A DNA stretch of 64,000 nt from Sequoia sempervirens (Eukaryota; Streptophyta; Pinopsida; Cupressales; Cupressaceae), in the NCBI GenBank assembly GCA_007258455.2, contig VDFB02270651.1, positions 495,264,320-495,328,319 of the forward strand. Reading direction: 5' to 3'. Positions 46,344-59,641 of this stretch are shown piece by piece (within the stretch, counting starts at the first letter, position 1; each line of letters opens with the position of its first letter). Made by a program: the position numbers and the translations under genes. Under the pieces are notes generated by a model. It did no database searches. It was not told the DNA's origin and saw nothing but the letters and a program-made list of their open reading frames with translations.

Positions 46344-48711
46344 CTTGATCTGTAGCTTCCTATTCAATATTTGAGGGATCCAACCTTGAGTGAATTTTTG
46401 GTGCATCTTGGAGTGAAATTGACCTTTCCATCATGTTCGCAGCGGAAAAAACCTACAAATTGACTGTTATTTTGTGAAAATATGAGCAGTTGAAATTTTG
46501 GGGTATTTTTTGTAGCACACATTTTTCTAGGAAAATAATCCATATATAACTGTACGGATCCATACAGGTTGTACCATGGCTCTCTACGTAGGTGGGGGTT
46601 TCTTAAAAAAATTACAAGTTTTAAAAACAAAATTGTAGGTTTTATAAAAATTTCTAGCAAATTTTTTGAAGAAGCATTGATTTTTTAAAATTGAGTGTTT
46701 TCTAAAATTTTCATTGGTTGCATTAATTTTTTTAGGTGGAATTTAATAGGGGTACTTGCAAGTACCTGCATGTGTAGGCCTGCAAGCTCCCTAGCACCCG
46801 TTAACAACTTTAATGACAATAGACAACGTGCCTTTTGTCATCTGTCGACAACTCTTGCACTAGCCAGTTCTTTATTCTAACCGATGCAGACTTTTTTTTG
46901 GCGTGCATTTCCTGGTTCCATTTTTCCCATCACTTCAAAAAAAATTTGACACCCACCCTCCATTTTCTGGCATATTTTTTTGCTAGGGCATTTTGTAGCA
47001 TATTTTGGTAGGATCAAAGGAATGTTCTAGCAACTGCGATTTTTTTCGGTCTAATTGGGTTTTTTTTGCCAAATAGAGGAATATTTTGTGAATATTTCAC
47101 TAATGTAATGTTGACATCAACATGACATCAACGGTACGACAACTGGTAGGGCCCCCCAAGTCCCCTCTTTGGCCTTTACGAAGCAATTTTTTCTTTTGGC
47201 CATAACTTAGGTGTATGATATCAGTTTTTGGCAAATGAGATATCGTCAGAAAGTTGGTTCCACCATTCTAGTGGTGTGGGTTTCACCACTATTTTTTTCT
47301 TTTGGTGCATTATATAGCTTGTCAAAGTCAGATGTGTTGTTTTCACTCTCAAGCTCACAAATTTTGATCAGTTTCTTCATTTTTCATGATTCCAATGGCA
47401 TTGGGATGGTCTGTCAAAGCTCTTTACAGCCATCCATGCCATTTTTCCAAAATTTTATCCAAGAATATTTATTCAATTTTTGGTGTTTTCACACTTTGCT
47501 AGATTACTTGGACGCTTCTACTCTTAGAAGTTTTTTTGTTTGTGTGGGATGACTTGTTTTAGGTTGTTACATATGTGTTTCCATCTTTTTGTCCTAAATT
47601 TGGACATTTTAGTCATGCTTTTTTAGCATGTTATCTTTTTGGACATTGTAAGTTTCCACTGTAAGCACTTTTCTTATGTAAACACACTTCTTATGTAAAA
47701 ACCCCGAAATAAAGTGCCTATGTATTGCACATGATTGTTGGGATCTAGCGCATCATTTTATGTCTTATTATACTCACACTATGATATACATTTCCATGGG
47801 GGAGTTGATGTTTTCCTTTGTTTTCCATCACACCTTTGTCAAGTGAGTGTCCCTTCCACAATAGTAGCCTCATGTGTGTGTGCCTTTTATTTACCCACCT
47901 TCTATATTTGCTGGTACTTTTAAGTTTACACATTCAAATGTTCCTGATTCTTCTTCATGCACTTCTTTTTGGCATTCATTTTCAGTGTACCTATCAACCC
48001 TCTCCCTTTTTTGCATTATGGGGGGTTTCTATTGTTTGTGTTAATGCTTCCTTGGGTTTGCATTGGAGTGAGTTACGTATACAATATTTGTTCTTATGTA
48101 TGTGTCAGATGCTACATAGAGATCAGTGGTTGGTTACATGCATTTCAGTGAGATGGGGCACTTACCATATGTACACTCTTGGATTCCTTTTTCGGAGGCA
48201 ACCTTCCATTTTCATTTGATCAATTCTTTAGGCTATTAGTATTAGTGTCATCTATATCTTTGACTTCCAAATGTTTGTCTTTGTTTGCCATCTGATTCGA
48301 GTAGTGTCATTGGGGGCACTCATGCAAATTCTTGTCTTCTTTATCTTGATCATCATCTATTTTAGTGAAGGGTCTTCTTTTAGCACTATAGCAGTCATTC
48401 TTCAATAGTGTTTGCAACTTCTTCATGCTCCAGTGGTGTTCTTCATGTTCATCCTTTGTTCCTAGTTGTTTGGGACATTCTTAGTTGGAAACTTTTCAAT
48501 CCTTCACTCTTGTTTGGAGGCTTCTTTAGTCCTTCACTTTTGCTTTCATCTCTTTTTGGAGTGGAGTTTTTCCCATGAAGTTTTCTCCATTTCTCTGCTT
48601 TATAGAGATCTTTAGTTGTACATGGGTGCCTCATCGGACCTAGTTGTCGAGACCCATCCTTAATTTTCATGCATTATTCCTTAGTTTTTAGCTTCTCCCT
48701 AAGTTCATCTT
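46344..48711 (+). other. Internal non-coding region of the LARD-like element
   Basis: About 2.4 kb without a recognisable domain. Open frames of 60-133 codons exist, but they are rich in Phe, Leu, Cys and Ser and follow the T-rich composition. The first part resembles the leader of the copia element at 15.7-16.8 kb in layout, including a GC-richer patch near 47,140. Confidence 0.6.
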
Positions 48712-48721
48712 AAGGGGGGGG
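48712..48721 (+). other. Polypurine tract of the LARD-like element
   Basis: aagggggggg directly before the 3' LTR, with the leading ctt as in the copia element. Confidence 0.85.
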
Positions 48722-49089
48722 TGTTAAAGTAATGGGTTATTCACCTAATTAATTATTTCATATTCATTAATTAATTAGGTCCCCTTTGCTCTCTTAAGCT
48801 AAACAAGATTTTTTTTTGTATTAATATATTAGCTTGTGTTATCTCATTACATAGGATTGTGACACTTGTCACGTGTTGATCTAATCCTCTCTGAGGGTTT
48901 CACTCCTAGACTTTGAATCTCCTTCATTAGGATTGTTTCATTATTGTAATTAATCTATTCAAGTTTTTTGCGTCAATTCTTTCTCTAGTTGTTGAGCACT
49001 ATTGTGCCTTTTTTATCTCCTCTTTGTGATAGAATATTTTCTTGCAGGTGCTTTCTGGGTTCTGTGGATTTGGTTATGCAACTTCAACA
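48722..49089 (+). repeat. 3' LTR of the non-autonomous element
   Basis: Starts tgttaaagtaatggg and ends acttcaaca, as in the 5' copy. Confidence 0.92.
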
Positions 49090-49985
49090 AACACTAGTAT
49101 TTACGTGGAAAATCCTACAAGGGAAAAACCATAGTGAGCAAGTTGCTTGGAGCTACTATCCAAATCTAGCCTCACAAATAAAACAAGATTTACAATAGGT
49201 TTTATGGGCTACAACCCAAAGGAAGCTACAACTCTTTGAAACACTATTTTATGGCTACAATTAAAGGAAGTCTATGACTCCATATAAATTACAACACTTA
49301 CAGAAGGAGGCTACAACCTTAGAACAACATACTTGATAAGAATTGTTGATCAATTTCCACCTCAACACCTCTGCTCAACAACTTTTGTTGCCTTTGGCTT
49401 ACTGCCTGCAACACACTTCCTTACACAAATATTGTTGCCTTTGGCTCACTGCCTTTAGTACACTTCATTACTCACACAAATACTATTGCCTTTGAATCAC
49501 TGTCTTCAACACACTTCCTTACACAAATATTGTTGCCTTCCAATCTCTACCTTCAACACACTTCATATATTTCTTCACATTACACACACTCATACAATTT
49601 GCAACAAACTTGATCTTCCATTTATATCCTACACAAGTTTCAAAAAATTTCTCCTTGTTGGCCAAGATGAAACGTGTAACATGAAACATGCAACAACCAT
49701 ATTAAGTTAGATTCAAAACATCTACAATAAAAAGGGAAAAATGTGGTTTTACCAAGAGATAATCTGGACCTATTTTACCTTAGCACACATCCCCACATTG
49801 GCACACACTTCAAATATTTGGCGCAAACACCTCAACATTCCAAGCCAGCCCAACAAACATTTAACCTTCCATGCATTAACTCCATAACACAAGCAATACC
49901 CGAGATACTAGATAACAATGTGTGGATCACTTTACAAGCATAACATGATATTTAAAAACATTCTCATACCAAAAGATTGGGAGCA
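49090..49985 (+). repeat. Dispersed repeat, copy 2, right part
   Basis: Resumes the block around caagggaaaaaccatagtga found in copy 1 at about 5,335, followed by gggctacaacccaaaggaag. It then contains a local repeated phrase around attgttgcctttggctcact (about 49,380-49,520), a short tandem repetition of about 60 bp. The right end is approximate. Confidence 0.6.
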
Positions 49986-49999
49986 TTTATCCTACAATT

Positions 50000-51285
50000 A
50001 TTTCCAAGGTCTAGATAGGCTTTATTGAGGATATGGCTAGGTAATGCTCTTCAGATGGTTGGTTCTTGGGGGGTTTTTTCCATTCTGTGGAAGGATGGTT
50101 AGTTTTGGGACTTGGGTTCTTGGTTAGCTTGTTGATGCAATTGCCCTGTGGATTTGAAGTTATGTGTGCTCATGGTTGGATTTCAATGACATAACCCCTT
50201 GTATTTGCTCAATTTGGTCACAAAATGGTTGGATTTTTAGCTATGGATGCTTGAAGGTGTGAGAGCTTGAGTGTTAAATGCATGAGATGAATGAAGTGAA
50301 AAATGACTAAGTGTTAGTCATTTAGGAGAGGGGAAAGGAATGAACAGTGAGGATTGAGTCTAGGGTGAGATCAAGGGTTGAGATGCCTCAACTCTTGAGG
50401 TGATGACAAGTGTCATCATATAGGGAGATGGGATGATGAGGTGGAGAGTACTTGGGATGATGTGGAGGGTACTTGGAAGTACCCTTGGGAAAGGTCAAAA
50501 GGTGCTGCTTGTCCCATCCTCCCAAATCATGGGGAGAACATGACAAGAGGGAATTTAAGATTTCCTTTATAATCCTCATGGGGATTAAGGAGAAATTAAA
50601 AATTCCTCCAAAAGCCTTGAAAAAACAAAATGGAATTTAAAATTCCACGTGGACATGTTGGGTAAATAAAATTGAATTAAAAATTCCGTTAGGGATGGGG
50701 ATTGCTTCTCTAAAAGGAGAAAGCAATAAATGAAAGTTGACTTAGGGATATGCCATAAATGGCACTAGGATTAGGTTAAACTTAATCAATGATTTTATAT
50801 TGTGCAAGTATGGAATTAGGTGGGTGATTGGGTGGCTAATGGGGATTAGGGGTCCACTTGCATATTATGGAGGATGTGACACCTCCTAATCATGGATTGG
50901 GAGTGTGCACATTCTTAATCAAGGATTATGCAAGCTAATTGGGATTAGAGATGGATTATGGAGGATGTGACACTTGGAGAGACAAAGAGGATGAATTGAA
51001 AATTAATTTTAATTCATGTGGGCTAATGACTAAATTAAATAAATTGGTCTATTTATTTAATTTAGAGAGAAAAGGGATTAAATGGGATAAAGTATTTATT
51101 TATTAAATTAAATTAAATAAATTGGTCTAATTATTTAATTAAATACCTTAGGGGACTTTAGAAAATTGATGAATGTTAATTAAATAATGCTGATATTATT
51201 TAATTAATGTGAATGAGGAGATGTAATAGACAAAATAGAGATAAATTTGACCAAATGTAAATGGTCAAATTTAGGTGTCTACACT
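50000..51285 (-). repeat. Solo or truncated LTR, minus strand
   Basis: On the minus strand it starts TGTAGACACCTAAATTTGAC, close to the LTR start at 26,629. A TATA-like ATTATAAAGG lies near 50,565-50,575, about 700 bases in. Inside, the phrase aattaaataaattggtcta occurs twice (about 51,032 and 51,110). No internal region or second LTR was found next to it, so it may be a solo LTR; the left end is uncertain. Confidence 0.5.
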
Positions 51286-51489
51286 ACCAATACTACATTT
51301 TTATTTTATCTTGCTTTGATGCATCCTTCCTTTATGCCAATATCTACGCATCATGTTACTTTTGTAAATAGTCATCTTTTGGTAAACAACCTCAGTTTGG
51401 CTAACCACAACTAAACTTCTTACTATCGACACACTACTACCAAACAATTCCACAAGTTTGGATTGATTCAACATCATTCTTATACTTCT
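51286..51489. other. Short unassigned spacer
   Basis: No coding or repeat match seen. Confidence 0.3.
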
Positions 51490-54400
51490 TTGGTGCCTTC
51501 AATACTTCCTCCAACCACTTCATAGTTGAGTTTTCCTCCTTCAAACCACCTCAATTTGTGAGTGTTTGTTTTGGGGTCTCATCCAATGTTAGAATTTAAA
51601 ATAATGTTACTAGGCTAGATTCATATAGTCCATTAGGCTTAAATAGTTATCATTTATATTTGCAGAAGCCTCCTTCGATCATCACAAACTTCACAGATAC
51701 TTATTTATTCTCATTTGTACGCACACTTAGATAGTTATGTCAATCATTTATAAGTCTATGACTTATGTACCCAATCGACACTTATCTAATTGAATTGAGT
51801 TAGACTTCATGCATCATGCCCTTTAAAGTGAGTTAACTCCCCTCCTTATTAGAAATGGTTGAGAGTTCAACTCCTACCTCTTGAACATATCATCTCTATT
51901 GCTTCATGAATCCAAAATGTCTATATCTGTAAGCATTTATTTTAATTTTTGTTACGTAGTCTCTCATTTACATCCTCATTTAATTGTTTGCTTGTAGTTT
52001 GTCTTCATTCACCTAATTCTTCGTTTCTATACGTTCAATTATCTCTGAATCTTGCAGATTATCACAGCCATGATGTACTTGGAGCCTGTTTGCATTGAAG
52101 ATTAAAGGTTTCTACTTGGAAGCTCCAGCACATCCAAACTGGCCAGAAATCCTTTAATTAACTCTGAAATCATCACTTTTAGAGTGGGCTCAGAGGCTGT
52201 ACCATTAGAGAAGGTTAACAGTTTTTGCATTGATTAAGGTGGAAGTTTGATGGCACCTGTCATTAAGGGGTTCGGTTGCTGCCATTATACAGGGCAACAG
52301 TGCCTGTTGCCCAGTTTTTCTAAACCAATCTGTTTTGCCTGTGGTCCGTGCATGGTGGACTTCGTTACATGGAAAGAGAGCATTGAATTCCTCTTTAAAG
52401 ATGGGCGGCGCCAATCCCCTTAAATGCATTCAAATTTAACTATTTTGCAAAAGGAGGTCTAGGCATTCTTTTGACTTCTTATTAAATTCCATAAGAGAGT
52501 CATTTAATGATATATATTTGAAGGGTTTTTTTCATCATTAAAAACACATCTTCATTTATTATTTGAATATGATTTTTGTTTAATGATATATATTTGATCC
52601 ATTTTGTTTTGCTTCATTTTGACCAATATAATTGGAATTATTGTTTAAATCACTTCATTTTTTGCATTGTAAATGTACGAATATGAAGTGTCAAATCGTT
52701 GTTTTTGGGGTTATGGAAGGGAGGGAAGATGCTTGATTTAGCTATAATTTAATTTGTGGGGATTGCAAATTACAATTTACATGTCTCTTGTCTATTTTGT
52801 TATTTCATTATTTTGGTTCATGATTATCACACTAATAGTTGAAACTAAGACACATGCAATTCTAACTCCACATGATTATCACACAAAAAATAAAGATGAA
52901 AGAACTATTGAAATCTAAGGGTTTATGAGAAATGTTGAATAAAATTCCATCAACATTCACTAAAAGTATGAGAAATTTGTATATGCAAACAAAATTGACG
53001 AGGCAATAGGGTCTAGTAGGTTACATATTTTTCACAATTTGTTGTCAATATTATGGACAATAAAACACCTAAAGAAGCTTGGGATAATTTTCTTGAGTTG
53101 TTTGACAAAGTCAATGAATTCCAAGCATTATAGTTAGATGCATATTATTGCACCTAATAATCATCCCACAGTTAAATATTATCTTATAAAATTTAAGCTT
53201 AAGAAAAAATAGATGAAGAATGCATCTTCTTCATTCTATGAAAGCTAAATGGTCATTTTTTTTTGTTTTCTCTTATATTTTTTATTGCATAATAGATTCT
53301 TTAAGAATTGATTTTAAGAAGCCCATATCAGAACTTTTCTATGAGCATCTTACTAGGGAATAATCTAAACTTGCCTAATTAAATGTCCACCCTAGTTCCA
53401 AGAGTTGAGCTTTGTCCACTCAAACTTCTAATGGTAAAGGAAAACCTAAGTACAAACCCAAGCATAATAATAAGAAATAATCAAATCAGTCCAATAAGTC
53501 TTACCTCCAAGGATAAGAAGAAGTTCAATTCTAAAACCACTAACCCTCACCTTCTAATTTTGGTGAGCCTACTCCTAATACCACGAAGACATCAAGTGAC
53601 CCTTGTAGATTTTATGGTACACTCAATCATCCTATTCTAGTGTACAAAGAAAATAGAAGCATTGGAAGAAGCCATGTGTCAACACACAATTTATATTTTT
53701 CATCCTCTCTAATAAAGAGTTGGATAATTGATTCAAGAACCTCTCATCATATAATTCATTCTCAAGAGTTTCTCACTTCTCTTTCTGATTGTAGCACTTT
53801 GAAGATTACTATTTTAGACTTCACACAAATTGATGTTTTAGGATTTGACATAATTGTGTTACCAAATGGGTTCATCAATGACTTACTCTATGTTCTTGAG
53901 ATTTTTGATAATTTTATTTCCATCTATCAAATTTTTCATTCTAGTAATGAAAAAATGATAGAGTTCTCACTGCATGATGTAGTCATTCCATGTTTTTGAA
54001 TCTAAAAGGTTGTGGTTTCTTTAGGGATTCTAGATCATTGGTATTATCTATATATATTTAGTTATTTTAAGTTCTCTAAAGAATAAACATTTACTACACA
54101 TTCAAATTCCTTGAGCAAGATTTGATATGTGCTTTGAATATTTGAACTATAGGTGTTTATGAAAATTTTGAAGCTAGGCCTTCCCAATTTATCTTGTACT
54201 AGGGATGTCTATCAAGGTTGTGTTCTAAGAAAATACCATCAAAACCATTTTCCAAATGGAAGGGCTTGGCATGCTAAGGCACCCCTTGACTTGTTGCATG
54301 GTGATCTCATGTCCTTTCCAACTCCTTTTTCAAGGGCCAAATATGTAGTCACCATTATAAATGACTTCTCACATTGCACATGGTGTACTTTCTTGATTAC

Positions 54401-54885
54401 AAGAGTACGGTCTTTGCTACTTTGAAGACCTTTAAGGAAATTTTTAAGAAGCAATATTTTCCTTCTATCAAGAAGATATGAATAGATAATTGGGGAATAT
54501 GTGAATTAAGATTTTTGGTATTTTTGTTGAGAGCATAACATTCAACATCAACACTTAGTACTTTATACCCCTCAACAAAATAGTGTCACTTAGAGAGAAT
54601 AAGACATTGAAAGAGATGGAAAACTATATGATTTAGTCCAAGAACATAATTCTTACCTTTTAGGTCAAATCCATTAGTTATGCCAATTATCTAGAAATAT
54701 ATTGCTCACAAGGCAATGCGCAACATGAATCTTGAGATGACTTGGTCCCACGCCAAGCTAGTTGTTTCTTCATTTATATTTGTATAGTGATGCCTAGGAT
54801 CTTATTCCAACTATTTATTATAAATCCACGAAGAAGAAGAGCTAACCACTTGTATTTGTTGGCTACTATTTGTTGGATACATTCT
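51490..54885 (+). mobile_element. Copia 5' half, tandem copy A
   Basis: The segment is repeated at 54,890-58,445. It opens with a phrase around cctccaaccacttcatagtt, then tgttagaatttaaaataatg at about 51,589 (possible LTR start). A GC-richer block with a hairpin lies at 52,200-52,440. A decayed gag follows at 52,850-53,290 (NKTPKEAWDNFLELFDKVNE, EECIFFIL), then protease-side sequence at 53,640-53,999 (SQEFLTSLSDCSTLKITILD) and a pre-integrase and integrase start at 54,153-54,425 (TRDVYQGCVLRKYHQNHF, VTIINDFSHCTW). It ends near 54,885 before the RT. Many stops. Confidence 0.8.
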
Positions 54886-57800
54886 TTGGTGCCTTTAACT
54901 AATACTTCCTCCAACCACTTCATAGTTGAGTTTTCCTCCTTCAAACAACCTCATTTTTTGTTGACTATCTTGTCTTGGGGTCTCATCCAATGTTAGAATA
55001 TAAAATAATATTACTAGTCTAGGTTCATATATTCCATTCGGTTAAAATAGTTATCATTTATATTTTATTTATTCTCATTTGTATACACTTAGATAGTCAT
55101 GCCAATCATTTATAAGCATATGACTTATGTACCCAATTGACACTTATCTAGTTGAATTGAGTTACACTCATACATCATGCCCCTCAAAGTGAGTTAACTC
55201 CCATCCTAATTAGAAATGGTTGTGAGTTCAACTCCCAGCTCTTGAACATATCATCTCTATGATTCATGAATCTAAAATGTCTATATATATATAAGCATTT
55301 ATTTTGTTGGGTAGTCTCTTATTTACATCATCACTTAATTGTTTCATTTTGTAGGTTCCATAAACTGACTGATATGTAGATGTAATTAAAATCATTCATT
55401 CATTCCTTGTTTACTTGCAATTTATCATTCTTGCAGATTATCACAGCCATGGTGTACCCGGAGCCTGTTTCCATTGAAGATTAAAGGTTTCTACTTGGGA
55501 GCTCCAGCAAATCCAAGCCTAAAGGTACGTTAAAGGGCGCTTTCATTAAGGGGTTTCTGCCATTGTACAGGGCAACAGTGCCTGTTGCCCAGTATTTCTA
55601 AACCAATCTGTTTTACCTGTGGGCCGTGCAAGGTGGACTTCGTTGCAAGGGAAGAGAGTATTGAATTCCTCTTTAAAGATGGCCGGCGCCACCCCCCTAG
55701 AATGCATTCAAATTTATCTATTTTGTAAAAGGATGTCCAGGCATTCTTTTGACCTCTTATTAAATTCCATAAGAGAGTCATTTAATGATATATATTTGAA
55801 GGGTGTTTTTCCATCATTAAAAATACATTTTCATTTATTATTTGAGTATGATTTCTGGATTCAATTGTGTGGCTGTTTTTGTAATCAACGTTTCGAATCA
55901 CACTACGTGATCCATCATCTTCATTTGCCACAAAGATCGATTTTGACTAATCAACAACTTTACTACATCCAAATTAATTGAATGTCAATTCATTGTCAAA
56001 TCATTGAAATGGTTTTTTAACTTGGTTTATTTTTTTCTTTCAAGCACCTTGTACAAAAGTAGGTGTAACTTTTACCCTATATATTAAAGTTAGACCCTTT
56101 ATTGGTAGGTTCTTTCCAAGCCCTATAATTTGATCCACTTTGTTTCGCTTGATTTTGACCGAAATAAAGATAATTATTGTTTAAACCATTTCATTTTTTG
56201 CATTGTAAATGCATGAATATGAAGTGTCAAATCGCTGTTTTTTGGGGTTAATGAAGGGAGGGAAGATGTTTGATTTAGCTATAATTCAATTTGTGGGGGT
56301 TGCAAATTACAATTTACATGTCTCTTGTCTATTTTGTTATTTCATTCTTTTGGTTCATGATTATCACATTGATGGTTGAAACTAAGACAAATGAAATTCT
56401 AACTCCACATAATTATCACACATAAAAAAATAAAGATGAAAGAACTATTAAAATCTAAGGGTTTATGCCAAATGTTGAATAAAATTCCATCAATATTCAC
56501 TAAAAATATGAGAAATTTGTATATGCTAGAGTCTAGTAGGTTAAATGTTTTTGACAATTTGTTGTTTCATATTATGGACTATAAAACACCTAAAAAAGCT
56601 TGGGATAATTTTCTTGAGTTGTTTGACAAAATCAATGAATTCCAAGCATTATAGTTAGATGCAGATTCTTTCACCTAATAATCAACCCACAATTAAATAT
56701 TATCTTACAAAATTTAAGCTATTGTTGTCACAGTTGAAAGGTTGTGGTAAGAAAAAAATAGATGAAGAATGCATCTTCTTCATTCTATCAAAGCTAAAGG
56801 GTCATTTTTTGGTTTTCTCTTCTACCTTTTATTCCATAATAAATGCCTTAGGAATTGATTTTAATATGCCCATATTTGTGCTTTTTTTGCAAGCATCCTA
56901 CTAGGGAACAATCTAAACTTTCCTAATTAAATGTCCTCCCTAGTTCCAAGAGATGAGCTTTGTCTACTCAAACGTCTAAGGGTAAAGGAAAGCCTAAGTA
57001 CAAACCCGAGTCTATTAATAAGAAATAATCAAATTAGTCCAATAAGTCTACCTCCAAGAATAAGAAAAATTTCAATTCCAAAACCACTAGCCCCTCACCT
57101 TCTAATTTTGGTGAGCCTACTTCTAATACCAAGAAGAAATCATGTGACCCTTGTAGCATTTTTGGAACACTCAGTTATTGTATTCCAATGTACAAAGAAA
57201 ATGGAATCATTGGAGGAAGTCATGTGTCAACACAAAATTTCTATGTTTTCATCCTCTCCCACTAATATAGAACAAGGTCTTCCTATTGGGGCCTTAGGTA
57301 CCTCTTCCAGGAGTTTGATAATTGATTCATGAACCTCTCGCCATACAATCCATTCTCAAGAGTTTATCACTTCTATTTTTTATTGTGTCACTTTGATGAT
57401 TACTATTTTATACTTTACACAAATTAATGTTTTAGGATTTAACATATTTTTGTTATCAAACGGGTGCATCAATGATTTACTCTATGTTCTTGAAATTTTT
57501 GATAATCTTATTTCCACCTATCAAATTTTTCATTCTAGTAATGGAAAAATGATAGAGTTCTCATCGCATGATGTGGTCATTCCATAGTTGTAGAATCTAA
57601 AATGTTGTGGTGCTTTAGGGATTGTGGATCATTGGTCTTGTCTATACATATTTGGTTATCTTGAGTCTTCTAAAGGATAATAAATTTTTGCACATACATA
57701 TTACTTGAGAAAGCTTTGATATGAATGCTTTGGGTATTTGAACTATAGGTGCTTACAATAGTTGAGTATGCAATTTTTTGAGCTAGGTCTTCCCAAGTTA

Positions 57801-58445
57801 TCTTGTACTAGAGATGTTTATCAAGGTTGTATTCTAGGAAAACACCATCAAAACCATTTCCAAGTGGAAAGGCCTAGTTTGCTAAGGCACTCCTCAATTT
57901 GGTACATAATGATCTCATGTCCTTTCCAACTCCTTTTTCAAGGGCCAAATCTTTAGTCAGATGACTTATCACATTGTACATGGTGTAATTTCTTAATTAC
58001 AAGATTGAGCTATTTGATACTTTTAAGACCTTTAAGTAATATTTTGAGAAGCAATATTTTCTTTCTATTAGGAAGACATGCATATATATTGGGGAATATG
58101 TGAATTAAACTTTTTAATATTTTTGTTGAGAGCAAGAAATCCAACATCAACACTTAGTACTTTATACCCCTCAACAAAATGGTGTCATTGAGAGAGAATG
58201 GAACATTGAAAGAGATAGAAAACTATATAATTTAGTCCAAGAAATGATACTTACCTTTTGGGCCAAAGCCATTGGTTGTGCCAATTATCTAGAATTGCAT
58301 GCCTCACAAGGCAATATGGAACATGAGTCTTGAGAATACTTGGTCCCATGTCAAGCTAGATGTTTCTTCATTTATATTTTTATAGTGAAGCCTAGGAACT
58401 TATTCAAAATGTTTAGTGTAAATCCATGAAGAAGAAGAGAAAACC
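54886..58445 (+). mobile_element. Copia 5' half, tandem copy B
   Basis: Collinear with copy A and better preserved in places. A possible LTR start is at about 54,992. The GC-richer block with the same hairpin is at 55,530-55,720. Gag lies at 56,436-56,904 (YKTPKKAWDNFLELFDKINE, LSQLKGCGKKKIDEECIFFI), protease-side sequence at 56,931-57,587, and pre-integrase at 57,762-57,956 (LGLPKLSCTRDVYQGCILGK). It keeps about 270 bp (55,830-56,110) that copy A lacks, and unlike A it continues into the RT. Confidence 0.8.
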
Positions 58446-59215
58446 ACTTGTAGTCATTGGATACTATGATAATATGAATGAAAATAGATTATTTAATCCT
58501 ATTACACATGCTTCTTTTTTTTGACAAGATGTTCAATTTAATCATTAGTTCACACTGATGGATATTCCATCTCCAATTTCTCCCTCACTCCATCCTCCTC
58601 CTCCATCAATTGAAGTTTCACTTCTTCTTGACTTGGACATGAAAATAACAATGTCACTAAATTTATTGATCAACCATCTCTTATTGCACACTCTTTACTT
58701 CATTGGGACCACACCATTATTTAAGAGGTCAGTCCTTTGGTTAGTAATTCAATTGACCCACATAGTACTTGTCTTAGACAATAGGGGTTAATATGTTGAG
58801 TCATGCACTTTCAAAAAATCATTTACATTTTCAATGCAATGGGTAATACTAAAGTGGGATAATGTAATGATAAATGAGTATTCTTCTTTGATGAAGAATT
58901 ACACTTGGGACCTTATACCTCTTCTTAATGGAAAAAAGAAGTTCATTGTAAATGGGTTTATAGGATAAAATATTGAACTTTAATGGTTCACCTGATAAGT
59001 ATAAGACATATTTTGTTGAAAAGGGTTTATATAGGGTGAAGATATTTATTACTTTGAGAAATTTCCCATATTATGAAGATGTGTTCTATTTGAATTGTAC
59101 TTTCCATTGCTACATCATAAGTATAATATATACAATAGATGAACATGAAAAGTGATTTTTAACATGGTGATTTTCACAAATAAATATATACAAATCAACC
59201 ACTAGGGTTTGTATA
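58446..59215 (+). pseudogene. Copia RT fragment continuing copy B
   Basis: After a Pro/Ser-rich linker (IPSPISPSLHPPPPSIEVSL at 58,561), decayed RT follows: GSPDKYKTYFVEKGLYRVK near 58,985-59,040. Then a segment ending about 59,215 retains the spacing of the copia block MDVKSAFLHGD in degraded form (DEHEK, stop, FLTW). The catalytic YVDD region and everything after it are missing. A primer-site-like TATGGTATCAAACAAG follows at 59,255. Confidence 0.65.
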
Positions 59216-59641
59216 AGCTTGTTCACTTTTTTTTAGCCTTCATCATTCCCTCTATGGTATCAAACAAGTTTAGGTAGAGCTTGGTGTAAACAAAGATATT
59301 GGCAAACCAAAATGCTTTATGCTCCTTTTAGGGTTTTTCACCTAAAAGGAGATAAGATTAGGTGCCAAAATGCAATGTAAACATTCAAAGATTAATGTGA
59401 TGTGGGTGTAATGTGTCTAAATGAAATGATCTAAATGAAGAAAACTAAAGGAAGCTATTGATCATTAAGTGAAACTAAGAAAATGCAAGTTGTTGGAAAA
59501 CACATTATGATATGCAAAAATAGTTAGAAATGAATGCAAACTGTAACATAAATGGATGAAATCGAATGTGTGCACCTAAGATCTTGCTGTAGACTGGAAA
59601 CAACTTTTGAAATTTTGTTGATGCTGAAAATTTGGGCTATT

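Larger units (their letters stand above)
45962..49089 (+). mobile_element. Non-autonomous LTR retrotransposon (LARD-like), copia-related
   Basis: Direct repeats of 370 and 368 bp bound an internal region of about 2.39 kb. The primer site directly follows the 5' LTR and the polypurine tract directly precedes the 3' LTR. Flanking 5-mers are aacaa and aacac, a target duplication with one change. No gag, protease, RT or integrase motif is found in any frame, so it would depend on another element's proteins. The LTR start (TGTTAGAGTAA), blocks such as cttcataaggatt, and the tract CTTAAGGGGGGG match the autonomous copia element at 11,345-17,129, the likely kind of helper lineage. Confidence 0.9.

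Noticed and set aside
47211..48219. Several open frames of 100-133 codons in the LARD-like element.
   Set aside because: They are Phe/Leu/Ser/Cys-rich products of T-rich DNA with no gag, protease or RT motif.
55530..55981. Opposite-strand frames over the GC-richer block of copy B as a small gene.
   Set aside because: The frames are not kept in copy A, while the hairpin is; the block looks like leader sequence.
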